The notes under the pieces were generated by a model. It was not told the DNA's origin and did no database searches. It saw nothing but the letters and a program-made list of their open reading frames with translations. A stretch of 45,774 nucleotides of DNA. Origin: Lachnospiraceae bacterium. GTDB taxonomy: Bacteria > Bacillota > Clostridia > Lachnospirales > Lachnospiraceae. A program made the translations under genes and the position numbers. Positions within the stretch are counted from its first letter, which is position 1. Each line of letters starts with the position of its first letter. Shown one piece after another: positions 25,030 to 34,685 of this stretch. The stretch lies in the NCBI GenBank assembly GCA_017513005.1, contig JAFWDM010000127.1, positions 1 to 45,774 on the forward strand, in the 5' to 3' direction.

Positions 25030-26418
25030 ATGGCAAACAGATATTACCAAAAAGGTGTGCGCCGCGGGGCTGCCCGTGCATTGGGCAGAGCCAGGTACGG
25101 GGCTCTTATAAAAAAGAACAGTGAAAAGAGGATCCTCGTGTTCCTGCATCTGTTTTATCCGGAGAGCTGGAAAGAGATCCGGGAATACCTGCACAATTTT
25201 GAGGGGTATGAGTGGGATCTGTGCATAACGTATCCGGATTTTCTGGAGGAGAAGCTGGATTTCGATGATATCCGGAAACTGAACGGGAAAACGAGGTTTT
25301 TCCGTTTTGAAAACAGGGGATTTGACATCGGCCCCTTCCTGACAGCGCTGCGGCAGGTGGATTTCATGGACTATGATGTCGTTTTCAAACTTCAGTCCAA
25401 GGGGACACATCGTCCGTGGATCTATATCTACAGGCAGCTCTTTGTCGGAAGGGACTGGTTCCGGAACCTCTTTGAAGGAATCGTCGGTGCAGGGACCATC
25501 CACACAACGATTGATGCCATTGCCAACGATCCCGCGATCGGAATGTGCGCCGCTTCGAATTTGATCGTACATGATCCGCCCCACAAGGAGAGTATGGTCC
25601 TGCGGAAGCTGGATGAGTACGGGATTCGGGCGAAGAAGGGATACCGGTTTGTAGCAGGGACCTGTTTCGCGGTAAAGCCGCAGTGTCTGCAGCCGCTGGC
25701 GGATTTTCCCGCCGGACTGGAGGATTTTGTACCTGTCCCGCCGTCGAGAGGATTGAGCCTGGGGCATATTCTCGAGCGATATATGACGATCGCTGTGACG
25801 CAGCAGGGGTTTGTCCTCAGGGGGAACCGGGTCATGGGACTGGAGAGGGCTTTCAAGTCTCCGCTGGAACATGATTTCGAGGCGCTCTCGAGCGAGCGCC
25901 TGTATGATCTTCCCTACGAATACGATGATGAGTTCTTTTTCTGGGCCCTGGATCATTTTATGGTGAAATACAGAACGAAAAAGATCCGGCTGGGAGATCT
26001 ACGCTACCGCATGGGAAAGGAGGGGGAGATCATTCCCCTGTCTGCGTGTGTTCCCTATCAATATCTGCAGGGGAACCGGGAGGTCTACGAGGAGTATTGC
26101 AGGATCCATGAAGAGAGCGGCCGTCCGCTGATGTCTCCGCAGAGATATGATGCCCTGATCCGTTCCATGGAGGTAGACAGTTTCGACGGGAAACATATTA
26201 TCATGGTCGATGAAAAGAATATCCTCAAGGACGGGCAGCACCGCGCGTGCTGGCTGGCCCACCGGTATGGTCTGGACCACGAGATAGAGGTTCTGGAGGT
26301 AAAGGTTCTTGCAGGTGTGGATCTGGCCGTGGAGATGGCAAAGGTTCCGGTTATCTCGGCGGGAAAGGCCCTTGCTTCTGCAAAGGGCAGGATTCGTTCT
26401 GCTGAGGAAATGAGATAA
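25030..26418 (+). CDS. RgpF-like rhamnan synthesis protein with ParB-like C-terminal domain, copy 1
   Basis: A 462-aa protein in two parts. Residues about 28-260 match the rhamnan synthesis protein F (RgpF) domain: RILVFLHLFYPESWKEI, NRGFDIGPFLTALRQ and DVVFKLQSKGTH are hallmark pieces. RgpF proteins are glycosyltransferase-like and help build rhamnose-glucose polysaccharides. Residues about 370-440 resemble the ParB/Srx N-terminal fold, with IIMVDEKNILKDGQHRACWLAHRYG containing a DGQHR motif. AGGAGAACAG precedes the ATG. A near relative is encoded on the opposite strand at 27958-29361, on the far side of a flippase. The donor is probably dTDP-rhamnose; the tail's job is unknown. Confidence 0.83.
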   Translation: MANRYYQKGVRRGAARALGRARYGALIKKNSEKRILVFLHLFYPESWKEIREYLHNFEGYEWDLCITYPDFLEEKLDFDDIRKLNGKTRFFRFENRGFDIGPFLTALRQVDFMDYDVVFKLQSKGTHRPWIYIYRQLFVGRDWFRNLFEGIVGAGTIHTTIDAIANDPAIGMCAASNLIVHDPPHKESMVLRKLDEYGIRAKKGYRFVAGTCFAVKPQCLQPLADFPAGLEDFVPVPPSRGLSLGHILERYMTIAVTQQGFVLRGNRVMGLERAFKSPLEHDFEALSSERLYDLPYEYDDEFFFWALDHFMVKYRTKKIRLGDLRYRMGKEGEIIPLSACVPYQYLQGNREVYEEYCRIHEESGRPLMSPQRYDALIRSMEVDSFDGKHIIMVDEKNILKDGQHRACWLAHRYGLDHEIEVLEVKVLAGVDLAVEMAKVPVISAGKALASAKGRIRSAEEMR

Positions 26419-26491
26419 GCGCCCTGCGGCAAAGCTACGCACTGTCGGATGCGCAGAAGTGCGGTGCGGAATATGAGATAAGCGCGATTAT

Positions 26492-28021
26492 ATGGAAAAA
26501 GAAAACAGTGCCGGCAGCACCGGCAATACAGGACGGGACAAACGGAAGGGAGCATCCGGGGAAAAATCGATCGGCGTCAATGCGATCCTGAACTTTATCA
26601 AAGTCGGATGTTCGATCGTTTTCCCGCTGATCACCTTCCCCTACACTTCCCGCGTTCTGCAGGTAGAGAGTATCGGGAAGGTCAATTACGCAAACTCGAT
26701 CATTACATACTTTGCTCTTTTCGCCGCTCTCGGGATCACCACCTACGGGGTGCGGGAAGGAGTGAGAAAAAAAAGGGGCGCACAGTTTGAGCGTTTTGCC
26801 TCGGAGATCTTTACACTGAATCTCCTGACAACAGCGGTATCCTATGCGGTCCTGTTTATCATGCTCCTGCTGGTTCCGAAGTTCAGGGATTACAGGGCTG
26901 TTATTCTGATCCAGAGCCTGACGATCTTTCTGACGACACTGGGTGTCGAGTGGGTCAATACGGTCTATGAGGATTATTTCTACATCGCGGTCCGCAGTAT
27001 CGTTATTCAGATCCTGAGCATTGCGGCACTTTTTCTCTTTATTCACAGGCCGGAGGACTATCTGAAGTATGCCTGCATCTCCGTGATGTCAAGCGGTTTA
27101 ATGTGCGTAGCAAACTGGATCTACTGCAGACGCTATGTGCATATCCGTATCCTTTCGGATCCGGCAGTTTTCCGGCATCTGTATCCGATGTTCATTTTTT
27201 TTGCAAACAATCTCGCAATCACGATCTATGTGAGCGCAGATACGACGATGCTGGGCTGGATCGCGGGAGATTACTATACAGGTCTTTATGCTGTGTCTGT
27301 CAAGATCTACCAGATCATCAAGAGGCTGATGACAGCCGTTTACACAGTGACCATTCCGCGGCTGTCCCGATTCGCCGGCAACGGAGACTGGCAGAATTAC
27401 CGGAAGCTTCTGACTCGAATCTGTTGTGTTCTGATCCTGCTGCTTGTTCCCAGTATGACGGGACTGGCAGTATACGCAAAAAATATTATCTTCATTATCT
27501 CGGGAGAGCGGTATCTGCCCGCCGTGCGATCTCTGCAGATTCTGGCCATAGCCCTGCTGTTTGCCGTGGGGAGCGGCGTGGTCGTAAACTGTATCAATAC
27601 GCCCAATGGTTTTGAAAAAACCAGTCTCTCCGCGACGATCGTTGCGGCTGTGGTTAATGTGGGATTGAATATTTTTCTGATTCCCGTTCTTCGCCAGGAT
27701 GGGGCAGCGGTGACTACAGTGATCGCGGAAGCGATGGTCATGATCATCTGCCTTGTCCGCCTGCGTGACCTGGATCATTACGTGGACGTACACGAGGTCC
27801 TGGTCCAGGCCGCTTTTGCGGCGGCAGGAGCCGCACTGATCCTGGGGATCAGCGCGGGTGTCGGGCGGACCGGTTTATCGCCCCTGCATTCCCTGCTCCT
27901 GGGACTTGTTCTGTGCCCCGCCGCCTATGCCGTGCTGCTTGCGGCAGGCAGAAACACCTATTTCCTTTCCGCGGCACAAAAGCTGCTCCGCAGTGGCTCT
28001 ACCCCGAATCGTTTCCGGTAG
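26492..28021 (+). CDS. Wzx/MATE-type polysaccharide flippase 2
   Basis: A 509-aa flippase of the oligosaccharide transport family (RfbX/Wzx-like). Hallmarks are NAILNFIKVGCSIVFPLITFPYTSRVL at about 28-54, SIGKVNYANSIITYF, and 12-14 hydrophobic helices. The first 25 residues are charged and cytoplasmic. It lies 73 nt after the RgpF-like gene; the 13-mer ATGAGATAAGCGC at the end of that gene (26410) is repeated just before this one (26473), a small local duplication. Its 3' end overlaps the convergent second RgpF-like gene by 64 bp, so the two transcripts would be antisense there. Confidence 0.88.
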   Translation: MEKENSAGSTGNTGRDKRKGASGEKSIGVNAILNFIKVGCSIVFPLITFPYTSRVLQVESIGKVNYANSIITYFALFAALGITTYGVREGVRKKRGAQFERFASEIFTLNLLTTAVSYAVLFIMLLLVPKFRDYRAVILIQSLTIFLTTLGVEWVNTVYEDYFYIAVRSIVIQILSIAALFLFIHRPEDYLKYACISVMSSGLMCVANWIYCRRYVHIRILSDPAVFRHLYPMFIFFANNLAITIYVSADTTMLGWIAGDYYTGLYAVSVKIYQIIKRLMTAVYTVTIPRLSRFAGNGDWQNYRKLLTRICCVLILLLVPSMTGLAVYAKNIIFIISGERYLPAVRSLQILAIALLFAVGSGVVVNCINTPNGFEKTSLSATIVAAVVNVGLNIFLIPVLRQDGAAVTTVIAEAMVMIICLVRLRDLDHYVDVHEVLVQAAFAAAGAALILGISAGVGRTGLSPLHSLLLGLVLCPAAYAVLLAAGRNTYFLSAAQKLLRSGSTPNRFR

Positions 28022-29361
28022 TAGAGGCGGACGACAGGACCGGGGATCAGGCGCTTTATGAGCCAGATCCGATCGATATTCTCCACTTCCAGTACATCTA
28101 TCTCATAGTCAAGTCCGTGTTTGTGGGCAATGCAGCAGGCGCGGTGCTGGCCGTCCCGGATGACCCCCAGTTCATTGACCAGGATGATGTGTCTCGGATC
28201 AAACCCCTCTTCCGACATGGAGCGGATCAGCGCTTCAAAGCGTTCCGGTGTCATGGAGGGATACCCTTTTTCCTTATGGAGCCGGCAGTATTCCTCATAG
28301 GGAGCCCGGTCTCCCTGCAGGAAGCGGTAAGGCCATGTCTCCTCGAGCGGGAGGATCTTTTCACCGGGACCCATCTGGTACCTGAGGTCACCGACCTTCA
28401 TTCTGCGGACCTGCCACCGGACAAAACGATTGTCAAGGCGCCAGAGAAAATACTCGTCATCAAAATCGTAGGGGAGGTCATGCAGGCGTTCGCTTGAGAT
28501 CCCGTACAGGACTTTTTCGAGAGGGTGGCGGATAACTCTGCGCAGTTTCAGCACATCGTTGCCCTCAATGCGAAGCCCTTCCTTTTCTGCCAGGATGCAC
28601 ATATAGCGTTCTAATGCATGGGCGAGGCTCATTCCCCGGGAGGATGGAACGGGTACAAAGTCGTCCAGGGTAAAAGGCAGTTCCTTCAGAGACTGCAGGC
28701 ACGAAGGCTTCACAGCAAAACAGGTGCCTGCGAGAAAGCGGTAGCCCTTCTCCACCCGGATGCCGGCTTCCTGCAGACGGCGTATGATCAGGTTTTCCTT
28801 GTGGACGGGGTCATGCACGATCAGGTTTCGGGCACCGATCATGCCGATCCCGGGGTCATTGAGGATCCTGTCGATCGTCTGGTGAATGACAGAGGCGCCG
28901 ACGGTGCCTTCATACAGGTTCAGGAACCAGTCCCGCCCGAAGAAAAGCTGACGGTAGATATAAATGAAGATACGCTTAACCCCTTTGGACTGGAGCTTAA
29001 AGACTGCCTCGTAGGAAGTCAGGTCGTACTCGCGGACAGCCATGAGAAAGGGGCCTATATCAAATCCCTTATTCTCCATTTTCAGGAAACGGGTACGGGG
29101 ATTGATGGACAGGATATCCTCCCGGTCCAGTTTTTCTTCGATCATATCCGGAAAAGTAATACAGAGGTCCCAGGTGTAGCCGGAAAAGTTCAGCAGGTAT
29201 TCCCGGATCTCTTTCCAGCTCTCCGGGTAGAAGAGGTGGAGAACGACAAGAATCCTGCGGTCCCTGTTCTTGTCGATCAGGGCAGCGTTTCTGGCTGCCG
29301 CAGCCCTGCGCTGTGCAGAGCGCAGAGTTTTATGACTGTAGTAGGTTCGAAAAATGCGCAT
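27958..29361 (-). CDS. RgpF-like rhamnan synthesis protein with ParB-like C-terminal domain, copy 2
   Basis: A 467-aa paralogue of the 25030 protein with the same two-domain plan. The RgpF part includes RRILVVLHLFYPESWKEI, KGFDIGPFLMAVRE and AVFKLQSKGVKR; the tail has IILVNELGVIRDGQHRACCIAHKHG with the DGQHR motif. Differences are spread along the protein, so this is an old duplication with separate roles rather than a recent copy. The start has GAGGAG 5 nt upstream. It is one of only four - strand genes in the window and stands in inverted orientation to its paralogue around flippase 2. A promoter and a hairpin lie upstream. Confidence 0.83.
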   Translation of the reverse strand: MRIFRTYYSHKTLRSAQRRAAAARNAALIDKNRDRRILVVLHLFYPESWKEIREYLLNFSGYTWDLCITFPDMIEEKLDREDILSINPRTRFLKMENKGFDIGPFLMAVREYDLTSYEAVFKLQSKGVKRIFIYIYRQLFFGRDWFLNLYEGTVGASVIHQTIDRILNDPGIGMIGARNLIVHDPVHKENLIIRRLQEAGIRVEKGYRFLAGTCFAVKPSCLQSLKELPFTLDDFVPVPSSRGMSLAHALERYMCILAEKEGLRIEGNDVLKLRRVIRHPLEKVLYGISSERLHDLPYDFDDEYFLWRLDNRFVRWQVRRMKVGDLRYQMGPGEKILPLEETWPYRFLQGDRAPYEEYCRLHKEKGYPSMTPERFEALIRSMSEEGFDPRHIILVNELGVIRDGQHRACCIAHKHGLDYEIDVLEVENIDRIWLIKRLIPGPVVRLYYRKRFGVEPLRSSFCAAERK

Positions 29362-29384
29362 ATGGACTCCTCGAAAAAAGCATA

Positions 29385-29429
29385 GCGGCAGTCCGGCTGC
29401 CGCAGCGGTTTCTATACATCTTTATTATA
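29385..29429 (-). promoter_or_regulatory. Promoter -10 and leader hairpin of RgpF-like copy 2
   Basis: On the - strand a perfect TATAAT (29429-29424) with only a weak -35 is followed by a GCGGCAG / CTGCCGC hairpin (29403-29385) and, 5 nt later, a TTTTTT run just before the SD. The hairpin-plus-T layout resembles a weak attenuator, but the gap weakens the case. Confidence 0.4.
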
Positions 29430-29612
29430 GGGTAAACAGGACTTCGTGAAAAGCTGAAAATCTGCGCACGACCGGTCTTCCGGCCGGGTGCAGATGCTGC
29501 AGCATCACAGAAATGCGAAGCTTTGCCTCCGCCCCCGATCGGGCGTGAACAGACAGCGCCGCAGACCTTCACCAGAAAAAGTCCCGCCGTCAAGGCGTTA
29601 TGAGGTACAGAG

Positions 29613-32525
29613 ATGGATCGATCAGAAAACAGATATGTCCCTGGGAAGAGGAGCAGGAGAGGCGCCGGGCACAGGTTGGGAACCGGCGGGCAGCTTTTCG
29701 GTATCATCCGGAAAATGGACCCTTTTTTCCGGATCTATTATATTGTCATCATAGTTCTTTTTCTGGTCCAGCTTCCTTTTGCAGATTCTCAGTCCTTTTC
29801 CTCCTGGCCTTTCGGGGGAACAGGGGACGCGGTCTGTGAGATCAATGATCACAAGGACGCGGAGATGCTGGTGACAGTGGAAGAGAACCATCTGAGCGGC
29901 GCGGCAGTTTATGGATTCCTGAATGAGCTGAATCTGCTTTTCACAAATGAAAAGCTGATCATGACAGTCACAGAGGCGGATACCGGGGAATTGTTGACCG
30001 AGTCTGTTTTCAACGTCGCCGATCAGCCGCAGAGCGCAGCGGATGACAATGGCATGTACTTTGCTTTTAAGGATGAGATTCCGAAGGGGACTCATGTCAG
30101 AATCCGGCTGCATTCACAGGGGTTTTTCAAGCGTGGGGTCTTTTTTGAACTCTCGGACGAAGCCCTTCATGACAACGTGACGATTCTGGACGGGGATGTC
30201 TCGGAGCAGACCCTGTGCCTGAGCTTCAAACACAAGAAACACAGTCTTAACCTGCTCAGACCCCTGCTCTTCCTTCTCATCGAAGCAGCCCTCGGCTTTG
30301 CCCTGATGCTGCTCCACAGGAAGTTCAGGTTCCCCATCCGGTCCATGCATGCCGGGAGAACCGGGACAGATTCGGTCCGGAAGCCGGTTCCGATTCGGAG
30401 GATCGCTCTTGTGACAGCTGTCACTGCGCTATGTATGGTCCTTCTGGCGGAATTTGCCTACTGGCGCGCGGTGAGCCGTGTGAGTGCGCGCTATGATGCG
30501 GATATGGTCTGTATGGATGACTATGACCTGAGCAGTCGGATCGCAGTGGCAGACGATACGGTGGTTGAACAGGTGATCCGGACGTGTAAGAGAAACTTCT
30601 GTGGGATCGGGCTCGCTGTTCAGAACAATTCGGACGGGGAGGAGCCATCCAGCCAGTCCTTTTATGTTTCGGCGAAAGAAAAGGAACGTCTGAAAAATGT
30701 CTCCGACACAGTCAAGTATGTGAAGGGGTCGCTGCTGGTACAGGTATATGACAATGACACCGATGAGCTGCTGGTGGACAGGGAATATGAAGCCGGTACC
30801 CTGATGGACGTCACGAGAGTGATCGCGCCGGGTGTAAAATCAACACAGGTCAGAGACAATAAGGAAAAGTTCGTCTGGCTGGGTTTCGGCAGAAACATTG
30901 CTGATTCCAAAGGCAGGGAATACAGGATCGTGATCCGGGGGAGAGATACGGGAGAGTACGGGATCCGTCTGTCTACCTCCGGCCGTACCAACACAGTCCT
31001 TAACAGGGACGGGGAGATCAGGAAGAGTTCACTCTGTATGATCACGTTTTTCGATGTGAATAAGGGAATCAGCTTCTGGTATCTGATTATAGTCGCAGGG
31101 ATGATGATCGTGGTTCTGGGGGTCGGCGTTCTGATCCGTGTCCGCAATATCCGGATCGAATATGTCTTTCTGGTGAGCGCGATCAGCATGGGGTTTCTCT
31201 TCAGTCTGATCGTACCGCCCTACTGTGTGCCCGATGAGCGGACGCATGTCGATACGATCTACAGAATGTCCAATGAGTTTCTCGGGATCCGGGAGATCCC
31301 CGGACCGAACAGGATCTACAAGCGGGCCTGTGATGTGGATTCCGGGATCAGAAACACAATGTCTCTGGCCCCCTATATGTATTGTGAGATGTCGGAGCAG
31401 CTTTTCGAAGGGGCCGGCTGGGATACGCAGCTGGTTCCGGCGTACGCGAGAAATGCCATCGATAATGTCACTGTGCTCAACTATCTGCCTGCGGCGGCCG
31501 GGTTTACGTGCGCAAGGCTTCTGAGGCGGAATCTTCTGACGATGATCATGATGGCGAGATGGTTCAATGTCATTGCTGTCTCCTGGCTGATGTTTATCGC
31601 CGTGCGCAAAGCGCCTTTCGGCAAGGGGGTCTTCGCGCTCATCGGGCTGCTGCCGAAGATGCTGAACCAGAATGTGTCCTGCTCCTATGACGGGATGATC
31701 ATCGCGGCTGTCTTTTTGTTTCTGGCCTATGTGCTGCATATTTTTTATGAGGACAACGTCAGTGTAGGAGACCTGCTCCTGGTCGTTGTATGCGGGTGGT
31801 TTCTGGCAGCCAACAAGGGGGGCGCGTATCTGCCGCTCACCGCTTTTTTACTGCTCCTTCCCTTCGTCCGCAGAAAAAACAGAAAGATGTGGAGGGAGAT
31901 CGCGGGCTATACCCTGCTCTCCATGCTGCTGGTTTTTTCGTTCAAATTTATCGTGCGGGTCTCGGGGATCCTCGTCAGGAGTTCCGGCACAGCCGTGAAG
32001 GCGGAGGGGAAGGCCACGCTCTATACCCTGTCGGATTTCTTTACAGCCCCCGGGAGTCTGTTCCGTGTCTTTGAAAGCACTGCGGTCATAAAGGGGCAGA
32101 ACCTGCTGGGGGATGTGGTCGGGATCAATATTGCCCAGCAGCAGGTAAATGCTCCCTGGCTGATCATCTTTGCCTTCCTCATCCTCCTGCTGATCGCTGC
32201 ACTGAACAGGGAGGACGGGCGAGTCTGGTTCTCCCCGCGGCAGAAAGGATACATCGCCCTGCTCACGGCAGCAGGAGTGGGTCTGATCTCGGTGTCTATG
32301 CTGCTTTCCTGGACTACCGTCGGGAGCGAGACGATCGAAGGTCTGCAGGGAAGATACTTTCTTCCCTATGTGATCCTGCCTTTTTTATGCCTGCAGAACA
32401 GAGTGATCGCGAGAAAGACAACGGAGGACCAGGGCCTGCTCTGGTTCGCGGATGTGCTCTTGTTTGTGACGTTCTGCAATCTGATCATATCGACCTTTTC
32501 CTGTTCGGTGATCATGATGGATTGA
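29613..32525 (+). CDS. DUF2142 family polytopic membrane protein, paralogue 3
   Basis: A 970-aa DUF2142 protein, the closest relative of paralogue 1. The core opens with VPDERTHVDTIYRMSNEFLG near residue 541, and GPNRIYKRACDVD and ETIEGLQGRYFLPYVILPF also match paralogue 1 closely. None of the three repeat inserts of paralogue 1 is present. N-terminal helix at about 35-52, a soluble beta-rich region, helices near 208-230 and 260-285, then a second soluble region before the multi-helix core. GAGG lies 8 nt before ATG 29613; a later ATG at 29715 is possible but has a poorer SD. It is divergent from RgpF-like copy 2 and lies just before the dTDP-rhamnose genes. Confidence 0.82.
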   Translation: MDRSENRYVPGKRSRRGAGHRLGTGGQLFGIIRKMDPFFRIYYIVIIVLFLVQLPFADSQSFSSWPFGGTGDAVCEINDHKDAEMLVTVEENHLSGAAVYGFLNELNLLFTNEKLIMTVTEADTGELLTESVFNVADQPQSAADDNGMYFAFKDEIPKGTHVRIRLHSQGFFKRGVFFELSDEALHDNVTILDGDVSEQTLCLSFKHKKHSLNLLRPLLFLLIEAALGFALMLLHRKFRFPIRSMHAGRTGTDSVRKPVPIRRIALVTAVTALCMVLLAEFAYWRAVSRVSARYDADMVCMDDYDLSSRIAVADDTVVEQVIRTCKRNFCGIGLAVQNNSDGEEPSSQSFYVSAKEKERLKNVSDTVKYVKGSLLVQVYDNDTDELLVDREYEAGTLMDVTRVIAPGVKSTQVRDNKEKFVWLGFGRNIADSKGREYRIVIRGRDTGEYGIRLSTSGRTNTVLNRDGEIRKSSLCMITFFDVNKGISFWYLIIVAGMMIVVLGVGVLIRVRNIRIEYVFLVSAISMGFLFSLIVPPYCVPDERTHVDTIYRMSNEFLGIREIPGPNRIYKRACDVDSGIRNTMSLAPYMYCEMSEQLFEGAGWDTQLVPAYARNAIDNVTVLNYLPAAAGFTCARLLRRNLLTMIMMARWFNVIAVSWLMFIAVRKAPFGKGVFALIGLLPKMLNQNVSCSYDGMIIAAVFLFLAYVLHIFYEDNVSVGDLLLVVVCGWFLAANKGGAYLPLTAFLLLLPFVRRKNRKMWREIAGYTLLSMLLVFSFKFIVRVSGILVRSSGTAVKAEGKATLYTLSDFFTAPGSLFRVFESTAVIKGQNLLGDVVGINIAQQQVNAPWLIIFAFLILLLIAALNREDGRVWFSPRQKGYIALLTAAGVGLISVSMLLSWTTVGSETIEGLQGRYFLPYVILPFLCLQNRVIARKTTEDQGLLWFADVLLFVTFCNLIISTFSCSVIMMD

Positions 32526-32589
32526 GAGAAGGCGCTGTGCTTGCATTACAGAACTGATTCTGGTATTTTACATTTCATGGAGGTGAAGT

Positions 32590-33609
32590 ATGACGATCAT
32601 TGTGACCGGCGGAGCCGGATTTATCGGCAGTAATTTTGTATTTTATGAGAGAAAAACACATCCGGAGGACCGGATCGTCTGCATTGATAAGCTTACCTAT
32701 GCAGGGAATCTGTCCACACTTGCACCTGTGATGGAGGATCCGGGCTTTCGCTTTGTGCGTATGGATATATGCGACAGAGAGGGGATCTACCGCCTTTTCG
32801 AGGAGGAGAAACCGGACATCGTCGTGAATTTCGCTGCGGAGTCCCACGTGGACCGCTCGATTGAAAATCCGGAGATTTTTCTGCAGACCAATATTATCGG
32901 CACTTCCACGCTGATGGATGCCTGTCGGAAATACGGCATCACCCGGTATCATCAGGTCTCTACGGATGAGGTGTACGGGGACCTGCCGATCGACCGTCCT
33001 GACCTGTTCTTTACGGAAGAGACTCCGATCCATACCAGCAGTCCCTACAGCAGCTCCAAGGCGGGGGCGGACCTGCTCGTTCTCGCGTACCACAGGACCT
33101 ATGGCCTTCCGGTCTCCATCAGCAGGTGCTCCAATAATTACGGTCCCTACCATTTCCCGGAGAAGCTGATCCCCCTGATGGTCATCAATGCGCTGCATGA
33201 CAAGCCGCTTCCTGTTTACGGTGAAGGGCTGAATGTCCGTGATTGGCTGTATGTGGAGGACCACTGCAAGGCGATCGACCTCGTTATGCGCAAAGGCCGC
33301 GTCGGTGAAGTCTATAACATCGGCGGGCATAACGAGATGAGGAATATCGATATCGTGAAGCTGATCTGTGCGGAACTCGGAAAACCGGAGAGTCTGATCA
33401 CCTATGTGACAGACCGCAAGGGGCACGACCTGCGGTATGCGATCGACCCGACAAAGATCCACAATGAACTCGGCTGGCTTCCGGAAACGAAGTTTAAAGA
33501 CGGCATTAAAAAGACGATCCGCTGGTATCTGGACAACCAGTCCTGGTGGCAGCCCATTATCGACGGGGACTACCAGAATTATTACGAGCAGATGTACGGG
33601 AACCGCTGA
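32590..33609 (+). CDS. rfbB: dTDP-glucose 4,6-dehydratase
   Basis: RmlB/RfbB, 339 aa, which converts dTDP-glucose to dTDP-4-keto-6-deoxyglucose, the second step of dTDP-L-rhamnose synthesis. [12 protein letters not shown] (6-17) binds [13 protein letters not shown] holds the catalytic Asp-Glu pair, and [13 protein letters not shown] holds the Tyr-x3-Lys. [17 protein letters not shown] and the length are typical. GGAGGTG lies 6 nt before the ATG. First gene of the rfbB-rfbD-GT2-GT2-DUF2304-rfbC group, which ends at the terminator at 37173. The first-step enzyme rfbA is absent from the window. Confidence 0.96.
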   Translation: MTIIVTGGAGFIGSNFVFYERKTHPEDRIVCIDKLTYAGNLSTLAPVMEDPGFRFVRMDICDREGIYRLFEEEKPDIVVNFAAESHVDRSIENPEIFLQTNIIGTSTLMDACRKYGITRYHQVSTDEVYGDLPIDRPDLFFTEETPIHTSSPYSSSKAGADLLVLAYHRTYGLPVSISRCSNNYGPYHFPEKLIPLMVINALHDKPLPVYGEGLNVRDWLYVEDHCKAIDLVMRKGRVGEVYNIGGHNEMRNIDIVKLICAELGKPESLITYVTDRKGHDLRYAIDPTKIHNELGWLPETKFKDGIKKTIRWYLDNQSWWQPIIDGDYQNYYEQMYGNR

Positions 33610-33708
33610 TCGGGCAGTCAGTGTCAGCAGCCGGACCTGCCTGTCAGAAAAGCATGTCAGAGCCAATGAGGCAAGCCGCATGTGCAAAAGAGAAGAAGGG
33701 ATAGGGCG

Positions 33709-34638
33709 ATGAAAGTACTGGTGACCGGTGTCGGAGGCCAGCTTGGCCACGACGTGATGAATGAGCTGTACGAAAGAGGGATCGAGGGGATCGGAAGCGA
33801 TATTGCACCTGTTTATGCCGGAGCAGCGGACGGATCTCCCGTCACGGTCATGCCCTACGTACAGCTGGATATCACAGACAGAAATGCTGTATTTCGTGTA
33901 ATGGGGGAATGCACCCCGGATGCAGTGATCCATTGCGCGGCATGGACTGCAGTGGATGCCGCCGAGGATGAGGACAATATCGAAAAAGTCCGCGCGATCA
34001 ATGCGGGCGGCACAGAGAATCTCGCACAGGCATGCAGGCAGGCCGGCTGTAAAATGGTCTATATCAGCACGGATTATGTGTTTGACGGACAGGGGACGGA
34101 ACCCTGGAAGCCCGGCTGCAGGGATTTTCGGCCGCTGAATGTCTACGGGCAGACGAAACTGGAGGGAGAACTGGCGGTCTCCGGTATTCTGGACAAGTAT
34201 TTTATCGTACGCATCGCGTGGGTCTTCGGCCTGAACGGTAAAAATTTCATCAAGACTATGCTGAATGTCGGGAAAACGCATGATACAGTCCGGGTCGTCA
34301 ACGACCAGATCGGGACCCCTACCTATACATTTGATCTTGCCCGGCTGCTCGTCGATATGATAGGAACGGAGAAATACGGGATCTATCATGCCACGAATGA
34401 GGGGGGATATATCTCCTGGTACGATTTCACCTGCGAGATCTTCCGGCAGGCGGGATATACGACAAAGGTGGTTCCCGTGACGACGCAGGAATACGGGCTG
34501 TCGAAGGCTGCAAGACCTTTTAACAGCCGCCTGGACAAGACCTGCCTCACAGAAAACGGCTTTGTCCCGCTTCCGGACTGGAAGGATGCGCTGCGCAGAT
34601 ATCTGGAGGCGCTTCGGCAGGCAGGCGAAATAGGGTAA
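33709..34638 (+). CDS. rfbD: dTDP-4-dehydrorhamnose reductase
   Basis: RmlD/RfbD, 309 aa, the last step of dTDP-L-rhamnose synthesis (NADPH reduction of dTDP-4-keto-rhamnose); the group A streptococcal homologue is GacA. Seen are VTGVGGQLGHDV at the N-terminus, ISTDYVFDGQG near 120, and VYGQTKLEGE with Tyr-x3-Lys. The frame opens at 33682, but ATG 33709 is chosen because GAAGGGATAGGG lies directly upstream and the protein then starts like its family. Confidence 0.94.
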   Translation: MKVLVTGVGGQLGHDVMNELYERGIEGIGSDIAPVYAGAADGSPVTVMPYVQLDITDRNAVFRVMGECTPDAVIHCAAWTAVDAAEDEDNIEKVRAINAGGTENLAQACRQAGCKMVYISTDYVFDGQGTEPWKPGCRDFRPLNVYGQTKLEGELAVSGILDKYFIVRIAWVFGLNGKNFIKTMLNVGKTHDTVRVVNDQIGTPTYTFDLARLLVDMIGTEKYGIYHATNEGGYISWYDFTCEIFRQAGYTTKVVPVTTQEYGLSKAARPFNSRLDKTCLTENGFVPLPDWKDALRRYLEALRQAGEIG

Positions 34639-34685
34639 AGCGTTTTATCAAATGATTCTGTGAACGGAGGTCATGAAGCACAAGT

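Noticed and set aside
26410-26485. Direct repeat of ATGAGATAAGCGC as possible recombination or attachment site
   Set aside because: Only 13 bp, 50 bp apart, with no integrase nearby; more simply a local duplication of the gene end.
32575-34389. - strand open frame of 604 codons opposite rfbB and rfbD
   Set aside because: Both + strand genes are unambiguous; the reverse frame lacks an SD and any family signature.
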